A model generated the notes under the pieces. The model was not told where the DNA came from. It saw only the letters and a program-made list of their open reading frames with translations, and made no database searches. Both the position numbers and the translations under genes were made by a program. 10,061 nucleotides of DNA from Candidatus Bipolaricaulota bacterium. Its GTDB lineage: Bacteria; Bipolaricaulota; Bipolaricaulia; M55B111. How positions within the stretch are numbered: the first letter of the stretch is position 1; each line of letters starts with the position of its first letter. The DNA is taken from NCBI GenBank assembly GCA_018334595.1, contig JAGXLQ010000032.1, forward strand, positions 1-10,061, written 5' to 3'. Positions 1-5,509 of this stretch are shown one piece after another.

Positions 1-1
1 A

Positions 2-112
2 AAGACGAGAGAGTTGCTGGAAGATGCAGATGTGCCACCGTTGCCGAAGGACGTAGAAAAAGAAATTGAAGGGATCATCGATGAGGCAAGTTTTCTGATT
101 AACAAGAGCTAG
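2..112 (+). CDS. C-terminal fragment, probable MttB-family corrinoid methyltransferase (partial, 5' end off window)
   Basis: The frame is open from the left edge to a TAG at 110-112 and shows the last 36 residues of a protein. The visible tail contains LLEDADVPPLPKDVEKEIEG followed by a short hydrophilic helix. This layout, a 'xxLPxDVxKEIxxIIxEA' tail, is how many trimethylamine/glycine-betaine methyltransferase (MttB superfamily) proteins end, as I remember them. Members of that family transfer a methyl group from a quaternary or tertiary amine to a corrinoid protein. No catalytic region is visible, so the family call rests on the tail only. A hairpin terminator follows 18 nt after the stop, which supports this being the true end of a gene or operon. 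I cannot tell whether the gene has an in-frame pyrrolysine UAG, as that region lies outside the window. Confidence 0.6.
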   Translation, partial: KTRELLEDADVPPLPKDVEKEIEGIIDEASFLINKS

Positions 113-130
113 AGAAAGGGCAGAAATAGA

Positions 131-164
131 TGGGGGTGCCGGAGTTTCGGCACCCCCATTTTTT
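131..164 (+). terminator. Hairpin plus T-run terminator
   Basis: Bases 131-141 pair perfectly with 148-158 (11 bp, 9 of them G-C) around a 6-nt loop, GAGTTT. Six T follow at 159-164. This is a textbook factor-independent terminator for the plus-strand gene ending at 112. On the minus strand the hairpin is followed only by a weak T-rich stretch (TCTATTTCT), so it may also help end the convergent gene that stops at 202, with less certainty. Archaeal terminators are usually T-runs without a strong hairpin, so this is somewhat unusual if the host is archaeal. Confidence 0.85.
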
Positions 165-201
165 CTCTTACGTTCCAGTTATGATCACAAACTTCCGCTA
201 G

Positions 202-1917
202 TTATTCCTTCAGAATTGCAAGGTCGCCTACCTGTACGGAGAAATTGCCGATGATTTCTCCCCGGGATATCTTATCATAGACTCCGGTAACGATGACCTT
301 GCCGCTCGGTTCATCCGTACTCGGGATGATTTCAATTATCGCTCCGGTGTTCGGGTCATTAACCTGAGTTGCGGGGTAAATAAAGAAGATATCGTCCTCG
401 TTCAGACCGACTCCGGCACCGCACTCGATATCGATTCCGGCAAGAATCACGTTATCGTCACCCTCAATGCTTACAACCCTGCACTTCAAGCCGGAGGACT
501 CACTCGGATCGGCAGCCGGTGTTTCCCCGTCCGTATCTTCAGACGTCTGTGAAATCGAAAATTCTTCCCGCTGGCCCAACAGAGTAGACGCAGAGCTGTT
601 AAGCGTGGTAGTAAGTGAGGAATTCATCCTTGATAGTGCCTTCTCAACGGCATCGCCAACGACGCTGTCCTGAAACTGCTCCGTCCCAAATGTAATTTGC
701 CCGACCCAGCTCGGAGGAGCAGAACCGGACGAAACTTGGAAGTTCGCCGGCCCGACCGGAAGAGGCGTCCAGGGTGGAACTGTATAAATATTGGCTGTAT
801 AGTTTCCAGATGTCAGAGGGCCCGGCGAGTTCCAGCTCCAGGTTACACACGGGTTCGACGGACTGCTGGTCCTGTAGTTAGAAAACATGGAGGGACCAAT
901 CGGTCCTGACGGTCCCGAGAACTGGACGGTCAACGCGGTGGGGGGAGATGGGTCGAGGTACCCAATTGTGATTACTTCTCCCTGGTAGTAAAGGTTTTTA
1001 CTCGCCTTTAACCCTCCCGTACAGACGTTCTGGCTGGTCTGTGTCAGAGAGCTAACGATCGTCCCGAAGTTAAACGAGGCATCAGTCTGGCCCTCAGCGG
1101 TCGCCGAGACGGAATCGGCGGCAAGTATTTGACTGGTATAGGCGCTTATTATCCGGAAGGACAGGTCCACCCGTACGGTAGCACCGGTGACGGACAAGAA
1201 GCCAAGATCTATGCTGCTTTTGTCAACGTCTATCCCGGTTACGCTCCCCACGATCAGGGCGTCAGCTCCGGCAATACGGCTTGCCTGAGCAAGATCCGAT
1301 GTATTTAAAGGATTGAACTGCTGTTCGAGAAGCACCGATTCGATCTGCTGGCGCTCGAGAACCTGAAATCCACCGTTGACGAGGTTCTGGACTACCAGAT
1401 CGGAGACTCCGTTACTGACGTTGGCAAACCCGGAATTGCTCTTGTCGGTGAAACTGGTTACAGCGACCCTGATATCCTTTGCCGCCCCACCGGTAGCGGG
1501 AGGTACAATTGTTATATATCTCACGTAACTGTTGTTCCCTTCGTTTGATTCATTTATCTTGTCAAACGGATCGTCTGCAATTACCTCAACCTCGTGCTCA
1601 CCGGCCTCCGCGGCCCAGGAAAACCCGACGGTCTCGCTCTCCCCTACGTCTAGGCCAAACGAGATGGCCTTGTGCTCTTGCCTAACCCCGTCCACGTATA
1701 GCCTTACGTAAAACCGGTCGGCATCAGAAGAACCCTGGTTCTGGACCGTTGCGTTAATCGAAACCCCTTCCCCGGGTGTGGGATTACTCGGGGAAAACGA
1801 AATATCGGTAATCATTAAATCTGGTTCTCCAAAGGCGTAGGCCGGACCGGCAAAAATCAGGCCGGCGAGGAAAATAAACACGGTGACGGAAATACCTATT
1901 GAATTTGTCTTCATCAT
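202..1917 (-). CDS. Secreted CARDB / CsgG-like / FlgT-C-like multidomain protein
   Basis: This 571-residue protein starts with a signal peptide: MMK, a hydrophobic stretch at about 8-24, and a likely cleavage after AYA (28). There is no lipobox cysteine. Residues 32-138 form a CARDB adhesion-type beta domain, with the 'P..GE.V.I..TV.NQG' strand and a final 'NEGNN' motif. Residues 148-297 resemble the CsgG core: 'IRVAV.SF', 'VLERQQIESVLLEQQF', then 'ADALIVGSVTGID'. Residues 300-397 look like an inserted Ig-like beta domain with two cysteines (299, 357). 'FQDSVVGDAVEKAL' (415-428) resembles the last CsgG helix, so the core appears split by the insert. Residues 479-571 resemble the FlgT C-terminal domain ('GLNEDDIFFIYPA', 'DPNTG', 'VQVGDLAIL') and carry cysteines 479 and 499. 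The first ATG (1917) is chosen because GGAGGTG lies 8 nt upstream; the longer GTG frame begins upstream of that site and reads through it. It probably acts outside the membrane. Its substrate is unknown. Confidence 0.9.
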   Translation of the reverse strand: MMKTNSIGISVTVFIFLAGLIFAGPAYAFGEPDLMITDISFSPSNPTPGEGVSINATVQNQGSSDADRFYVRLYVDGVRQEHKAISFGLDVGESETVGFSWAAEAGEHEVEVIADDPFDKINESNEGNNSYVRYITIVPPATGGAAKDIRVAVTSFTDKSNSGFANVSNGVSDLVVQNLVNGGFQVLERQQIESVLLEQQFNPLNTSDLAQASRIAGADALIVGSVTGIDVDKSSIDLGFLSVTGATVRVDLSFRIISAYTSQILAADSVSATAEGQTDASFNFGTIVSSLTQTSQNVCTGGLKASKNLYYQGEVITIGYLDPSPPTALTVQFSGPSGPIGPSMFSNYRTSSPSNPCVTWSWNSPGPLTSGNYTANIYTVPPWTPLPVGPANFQVSSGSAPPSWVGQITFGTEQFQDSVVGDAVEKALSRMNSSLTTTLNSSASTLLGQREEFSISQTSEDTDGETPAADPSESSGLKCRVVSIEGDDNVILAGIDIECGAGVGLNEDDIFFIYPATQVNDPNTGAIIEIIPSTDEPSGKVIVTGVYDKISRGEIIGNFSVQVGDLAILKE

Positions 1918-1925
1918 TACTTCAC

Positions 1926-1932
1926 CACCTCC
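1926..1932 (-). promoter_or_regulatory. Ribosome binding site that sets the CARDB/CsgG-like start
   Basis: On the minus strand GGAGGTG stands 8 nt before the ATG at 1917. The alternative GTG at 1938 would translate this site itself as MGGGGEV, an unlikely N-terminus in front of a normal signal peptide. Confidence 0.8.
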
Positions 1933-1970
1933 ACCCACATATTATATACCCTATTGAACCCGTTTCACAG

Positions 1971-1977
1971 TTTTATA
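1971..1977 (-). promoter_or_regulatory. Candidate TATA box for the CARDB/CsgG-like gene
   Basis: TATAAAA on the minus strand would place transcription start near 1949, leaving a leader of about 30 nt that includes the ribosome binding site. A second AT-rich box, TATATAAT (1948-1941), is too close to the start codon to be an archaeal TATA box for a leadered transcript. It could instead be a bacterial -10, but it has no convincing -35. Confidence 0.4.
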
Positions 1978-2047
1978 GCACCTCGGGGGTAGGGACCAAC
2001 CCCTCCATTCGTCTCGGGGTAGAATTCCCCCAAACGGTGGTGTTAAT

Positions 2048-2075
2048 TTGACAAATCGTTCAATTTATACATAAT
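2048..2075 (+). promoter_or_regulatory. Candidate promoter of the coiled-coil gene
   Basis: Two readings overlap here. As an archaeal element, TTTATA at 2064-2069 would start transcription near 2092. As a bacterial element, TTGACA at 2048-2053 and CATAAT at 2070-2075 are separated by 16 nt. Either reading gives an unusually long leader of about 185-200 nt before the ATG at 2279. Another AT-rich box, TTTTTTAAAA at 2130-2139, would start transcription near 2162 and give a leader of roughly 115 nt. The sequence alone does not decide between them. Confidence 0.35.
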
Positions 2076-2168
2076 GTAAATATAGAGCTACTGAAAAAAA
2101 ACTTTGCAACTTTTTGGTGAACCTTTTTGTTTTTTAAAATGTGAGTTTCCGTAAACAGGAGGTACCGA

Positions 2169-2282
2169 TTGCTGGTGCGTTCAAGGGGAGTCGTGTATTC
2201 CCCCTGGCGTTTTCAAACAATTCTTTCTTCTGGTAAAGACGTTTCCTCAACCAAGGCCGGCAAAGGGGTGGGATCCTTATGA
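2169..2282 (+). CDS. Possible small leader ORF overlapping the coiled-coil start
   Basis: AGGAGGT at 2157-2163 is one of the best ribosome binding sites in the window, yet it lies 115 nt before the coiled-coil ATG. Five bases after it is TTG (2169), and 11 bases after it is GTG (2175). From TTG the frame runs 37 codons to a TGA at 2280-2282 that overlaps the next start as ATGA. The predicted peptide begins MLVRSRGVVYSPWRF and ends KAGKGVGSL. It has no recognisable domain. The overlap would allow translational coupling to the coiled-coil gene, whose own site (GGGGTGG, 2265-2271) is poorer. A 37-codon open frame can arise by chance, so this is a low-confidence call. Confidence 0.22.
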   Translation: MLVRSRGVVYSPWRFQTILSSGKDVSSTKAGKGVGSL

Positions 2283-4660
2283 CCAGACTGGGCAAAATCG
2301 CTATTTATAGTTTACTTTTGATGACAATCGGCGGGTTGCTGTACGTGGGAATCTCTTTTAACGGACGCATAAATACCGTTTCAGGGACTGGTGAGTCTTT
2401 AGAGAAGCAGATATCCGAGGTAAAAAACGAGAACTCCGATCAATCGTCAACTTTGGCCTCGTTACAGGCGACACAGGAGGAAATCTCGGGGACATTACAG
2501 GGCCTGCAGGACTCCTTTAAGGACTTCGAGGCGAAGACGGAAGTCGTAACCGGAGACTGGAAGGAACAGATTGAAAGCTTACAGCAGAAGAGCAAGCAGC
2601 TGTCTGAACACGTCAATGACCTTGACGGCGACGTCTCAAGTGCGATGGAGACCCTTGCCAGCCTCGAGGAGACTTCCAACGGACTTACGGACACCACGGC
2701 AAAAATGAAGGATTCACTCGAGGAGACCAAAGACCAGCTTACCTCCCGGATAAGCGATCTGGAGGAATCAACGGAGGCGTTTCAGGAACGGTTTGAGGCG
2801 TTAAAAACCACGGTAAACGACGAATTTGCCCGGATGGAGAAGAGAACTGAGGAACTGGCAGGAATACTGGCAGACCACAGCAAAAAAGTAACGAGCCTTT
2901 CGCAAAAACTTGCGAAACTCGAGCCCTCAAACAAAGAACATGGGGAGTCAATTGCTAATTTACAGGGAGAACTCTCCCGGCTTCGGGACAGGCATTCCAG
3001 CCTGGCAGATGAGGTCAACGACACGGTGAAAGACCTGAAATCTATGTCCGAAGAAATGGACAGAATGAGGGCGGCTCTGACCAAGGTCCTGCAAAACAGA
3101 TATGCTGAACTGGAGAGTCGGATCCAGAAGCTGGAAACACGCGACGATACTCTCGAGAAAAAGTTGAACGAGACGAGGACGGGCGTAAGCGCTGACGTTT
3201 CCGACTTGGAAAAGGAGATAAACGAGGACCTGGAAGAGCTGAAGAAGAAAGACGAGACCCTTAAAGATGAGATAGCCTCGATCGAGACGAAGGTAAGCAA
3301 GCTCGCCTCGAGAAATGATGACCTGGAACAAAAGATAACCGACGCTCACTCCAGCGCCAGCAGTGAAATAAGTACATTGAAGGAAGATGTTTCAAATCAG
3401 CTAACGAGCATGAATAAGAGGGACAAATCCTTAGAGGGCGATGTTGACGCCTTGACAAACAAGGTCGAGGACCTCGCCTCGAAAAACGATGACCTGAAGA
3501 AACAGATAGAGGAGACCAATTCGAGCGTTAAGGACGGTATCTCCAAGCTGGAAAAGGAAATATCGACTCAGGTATCCAGCTTGAAGGGAAACGATGACGA
3601 CCTACAGGATGATATAGATACCGTTAAACAGAAACTGCTCGCCGAAATCGAGTCCATAAAGAAATCCCTGCAGGACAAGGAAAAGAAAGTTAGTTCCCTC
3701 GAAGGAAACGTATCTTCTCTCACCGACAAGGCGAAGGAAAACGAGTCCAAGATTTCTTCTCTCTCCGACGACCAGTCGAGTATTCAATCGGACGTCAAGG
3801 CCCTTAGCTCAGACCTATCTAGCTTCAAGAGCGACGTAAACAGCCAGCTCTCCGACCTGGAGAAGAGGGTAACGGACCTCGAACAGAAAATCTCCGACCT
3901 GCAAAATAAATACGATGAGATCGATAAGCATATTTCTGAGGAAGTGAAAAAGCTAACCCAGCGTGACCAAGACCTCGAGGATAAACTCAAGGGAATTACC
4001 TCCAAACTGAATGACCAGCGGGCGAGGTTTGCCGGTGCGGATAAAGATATGAAAGAAGACTTCAACAGCTTCGTCGACAAGGTCAGCGACAGACTAGACG
4101 GCCTTAATTCAACTTTAAACGGCCTGCAGGACAAGGCCTCCAACCTAGCAAGTCAGCTGGACAAAGAATCCAAGCAACTGGAGGACAAGATATCTGACCT
4201 GAAGTCTTCTCAGTCCACCCTAAAGAATACGATTACAAAGTTGAAGGGCGAGGACGAGAACATCGCTACGAAAATCAAGGACCTTGCCGGCGACTACAAG
4301 AAACTCAACCAGAAGCTCGGCCAGCTAGATAAGGACCAAAGCGACCTCACGGGAAGGATAGATAAGTTAAACGGAAACCTTGGGGAGCAAAAATCAGCCA
4401 TAGACAAGGCAAAATCGGACCTCAAAAAGGAACTAAACAAGCTTGCAGAGGAAATGAAATCCCAAGTAAGCAAGCTGCAGGACACTGACTCAAGCCTAAA
4501 TACGAAGAAGGCGTCAAAGGAATGGACACACGATCTCCTCAAGAAATACTGCAACGACGAGCTTGACAAGATTTCTCAGACCCTGCAGAAGAAGATTAAC
4601 GGCATAGAATCGTCAATGGGTCAACTGAAACTGTTAAAGCACAGTATATACGCAAGATAG
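2279..4660 (+). CDS. Membrane-anchored long coiled-coil rod protein
   Basis: This 793-residue protein has one N-terminal membrane segment (about 7-26) preceded by MTRLGK. The positive-inside rule therefore predicts the rest to lie outside the cytoplasm. From about residue 38 to the C-terminus it is almost continuously coiled coil: rich in E, K, D, S and L, with the only proline I found at 216, a single cysteine at 758, and tryptophans at 94 and 749. Residues 288-458 form three tandem 57-residue repeats. A short motif of the form (K/R)xDxxL recurs at many points from residue 288 onward. A helix of this length could span on the order of 100 nm if unbroken. There is no enzymatic motif, no SMC-type ATPase motif and no sorting signal. 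A weak ribosome binding site (GGGGTGG) ends 7 nt before the ATG. It is convergent with the NUDIX gene, 14 nt away, and divergent from the CARDB/CsgG-like gene. I do not recognise a named family; roles as a spacer, tether or filament are guesses. Confidence 0.9.
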   Translation: MTRLGKIAIYSLLLMTIGGLLYVGISFNGRINTVSGTGESLEKQISEVKNENSDQSSTLASLQATQEEISGTLQGLQDSFKDFEAKTEVVTGDWKEQIESLQQKSKQLSEHVNDLDGDVSSAMETLASLEETSNGLTDTTAKMKDSLEETKDQLTSRISDLEESTEAFQERFEALKTTVNDEFARMEKRTEELAGILADHSKKVTSLSQKLAKLEPSNKEHGESIANLQGELSRLRDRHSSLADEVNDTVKDLKSMSEEMDRMRAALTKVLQNRYAELESRIQKLETRDDTLEKKLNETRTGVSADVSDLEKEINEDLEELKKKDETLKDEIASIETKVSKLASRNDDLEQKITDAHSSASSEISTLKEDVSNQLTSMNKRDKSLEGDVDALTNKVEDLASKNDDLKKQIEETNSSVKDGISKLEKEISTQVSSLKGNDDDLQDDIDTVKQKLLAEIESIKKSLQDKEKKVSSLEGNVSSLTDKAKENESKISSLSDDQSSIQSDVKALSSDLSSFKSDVNSQLSDLEKRVTDLEQKISDLQNKYDEIDKHISEEVKKLTQRDQDLEDKLKGITSKLNDQRARFAGADKDMKEDFNSFVDKVSDRLDGLNSTLNGLQDKASNLASQLDKESKQLEDKISDLKSSQSTLKNTITKLKGEDENIATKIKDLAGDYKKLNQKLGQLDKDQSDLTGRIDKLNGNLGEQKSAIDKAKSDLKKELNKLAEEMKSQVSKLQDTDSSLNTKKASKEWTHDLLKKYCNDELDKISQTLQKKINGIESSMGQLKLLKHSIYAR
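3140..3652 (+). repeat. Three tandem 171-bp coding repeats (57 residues each)
   Basis: Units are 3140-3310, 3311-3481 and 3482-3652, encoding residues 288-344, 345-401 and 402-458. They align without gaps. Units 1 and 2 both end in KLAS or DLAS, and each unit opens with (R/K)(D/N)D(T/D)L. A (K/N)D..L motif sits at positions 37-41 of every unit, and unit positions 20-27 follow a (V/I)S.L..(D/E)(V/I) pattern. The junction DNA is also similar (GCCTCGAGAAATGATGACCT against GCCTCGAAAAACGATGACCT), which suggests duplication rather than convergence. Confidence 0.85.
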
Positions 4661-4674
4661 GAGTAGAGGGGATT

Positions 4675-5322
4675 TTACTTCTTCCAGGCCTGCTTGAACC
4701 CTTGCCGCATAACGGGGCTGTGTATTGCGTCAACTGCGGTGTCCCGTTGAAACCATTTTATTTCCTTTATCTCGTGGCTTGGCTTCACCTCTTCGCTCTC
4801 GGGAAGCTGGGCCCTGTAAAAGAAGACCATCCACTGGTAACTGTTCTGCTTTCCGATAGCGCTAAACACGTCAACCAGCTTCAAGTTATTCGGCTCCACG
4901 CTTATCTCCTCAACCGCCTCACGAACAACTGCTTGTTCCGGGGATTCTCCATAGACGAGGAAGCCACCCGGTAGGGTCCAACCGTCTTTATTGTACCCCC
5001 GAGACGGCTTGACCATCAGTACCTCGTCCTTCTCGTTCCTGATTATCGCCTCAACTACTATCCTGGGCAGTGAATAGTTGACGGCCTTTCGCACTACCCT
5101 GCCCACGTCATCCCGGAGTGGCACGTCTTCCTTGTGAACCCAGTCCGAGGGGTGTTTATCTAATTCGGGCTCGCAGTATATAATTCTCTGCTCCTCCAGT
5201 TTGATCGTCCTCTTCTCGGTAAAGGAAAACGGGATCTCTTCGATGTTAGTGGGGAAGACGTACAAACCGTTTTCCTTTATGAGGAACACTCTACCGTCAG
5301 TTTCCAGGTAATATTGTTTCAT
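4675..5322 (-). CDS. NUDIX hydrolase with N-terminal extension
   Basis: The protein has 215 residues. Residues about 85-215 form the NUDIX fold. The NUDIX box starts at G120 and reads GFLVYGE, then seven residues, then REAVEEISV (134-142). It matches GX5EX7REUXEEXGU except that serine replaces the last glycine. Metal-binding glutamates 138 and 139 are present. NUDIX enzymes cleave nucleoside diphosphates linked to another group X; the substrate cannot be read from the box. Residues 1-84 are an extra region I do not recognise, predicted mostly beta, with a single cysteine (50). There is no ribosome binding site before the ATG; the upstream bases are AAACTTTTTAAACC. It shares a divergent promoter region with nrdJ, which fits a housekeeping role on nucleotides, but that is inference. 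Confidence 0.93.
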   Translation of the reverse strand: MKQYYLETDGRVFLIKENGLYVFPTNIEEIPFSFTEKRTIKLEEQRIIYCEPELDKHPSDWVHKEDVPLRDDVGRVVRKAVNYSLPRIVVEAIIRNEKDEVLMVKPSRGYNKDGWTLPGGFLVYGESPEQAVVREAVEEISVEPNNLKLVDVFSAIGKQNSYQWMVFFYRAQLPESEEVKPSHEIKEIKWFQRDTAVDAIHSPVMRQGFKQAWKK

Positions 5323-5365
5323 GGTTTAAAAAGTTTACCCAACTAAGTAACCGGTGACAACAACC

Positions 5366-5372
5366 TTTAAAT
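5366..5372. promoter_or_regulatory. TTTAAA(T) box, candidate TATA element for NUDIX gene and/or nrdJ
   Basis: ACCTTTAAAT is a good match to an archaeal BRE/TATA element, and TTTAAA reads the same on both strands. On the minus strand it would start transcription near 5340, giving the NUDIX gene a leader of about 18 nt. On the plus strand it would start transcription near 5394, giving nrdJ a leader of about 115 nt. No other box in the region is well placed for either gene. TTTATTTATA (5486-5495) is too close to the nrdJ start. Confidence 0.45.
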
Positions 5373-5410
5373 CCCAATGGAAGGAAGTCATAACTATAAT
5401 ACATCCATAG

Positions 5411-5436
5411 TGACCTGTCATAGGGGCAGAGCTCTG
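5411..5436. promoter_or_regulatory. Two palindromes in the nrdJ leader, possible operator or RNA structure
   Basis: TGACCTGTCA at 5411-5420 is an inverted repeat of 4-bp arms around CT, and CAGAGCTCTG at 5427-5436 is a perfect 10-bp palindrome. Their centres are 16 bp apart. They lie downstream of the TTTAAA box and upstream of the nrdJ ribosome binding site, so a bound regulator here could block transcription. Short palindromes occur by chance, and neither resembles an NrdR box that I know. Confidence 0.25.
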
Positions 5437-5497
5437 TATTACGGGAAAATTTTTCTTCTTGTATCTATCGTCATTTTGAATTAACTTTATTTATACC

Positions 5498-5503
5498 GAG
5501 GTG
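5498..5503 (+). promoter_or_regulatory. Ribosome binding site that sets the nrdJ start
   Basis: GAGGTG lies 6 nt before the GTG at 5510. The upstream in-frame GTG at 5501 is made of the last bases of this same site, so it is unlikely to be the start. The 6-nt spacing matches that of the two downstream minus-strand genes. Confidence 0.75.
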
Positions 5504-5509
5504 GAAAAA

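Larger units (their letters stand above)
1918..2278. other. 361-bp divergent intergenic region
   Basis: The region separates two divergent envelope-type genes. The left part (about 1975-2040) is G/C-tract rich, with short GGGG/CCCC pairings. The middle (2041-2140) is strongly AT-rich, with an A-run at 2094-2100 and T-runs at 2111, 2124 and 2130. The right part (2157-2278) holds an AGGAGGT site, a small hairpin (GGGGA 2185-2189 with TCCCC 2199-2203) and a possible 37-codon reading frame. I see no tRNA, no repeat array and no insertion sequence ends here. Confidence 0.7.

Noticed and set aside
2048..2075. TTGACA...CATAAT as proof of a bacterial host
   Set aside because: It lies in very AT-rich DNA where such matches arise easily, and the same bases include a TATA-like box; kept only as one reading of the promoter.
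2066..2078. Inverted repeat TACAT-A-ATGTA as an operator
   Set aside because: The arms are only about 5 bp in AT-rich DNA and the match breaks just outside them.
2782..3300. Long antisense open frame (172 codons) and several others opposite the coiled-coil gene
   Set aside because: They are Ser/Phe/Leu-rich, the expected complement of a Glu/Lys/Asp-rich coding strand, have no ribosome binding sites and no recognisable domain.
5395..5400. Perfect TATAAT upstream of nrdJ
   Set aside because: No -35-like element lies 16-18 nt upstream, and the nearby ACCTTTAAAT box is a better archaeal promoter candidate.
5406..5423. Direct repeat CATAG at 5406-5410 and 5419-5423
   Set aside because: Only 5 bp and two copies; it arises in part from the overlapping TGACCTGTCA palindrome.
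5323..5509. Cobalamin riboswitch upstream of the B12-dependent reductase
   Set aside because: No B12-box-like sequence is seen and the space is short for the full fold.
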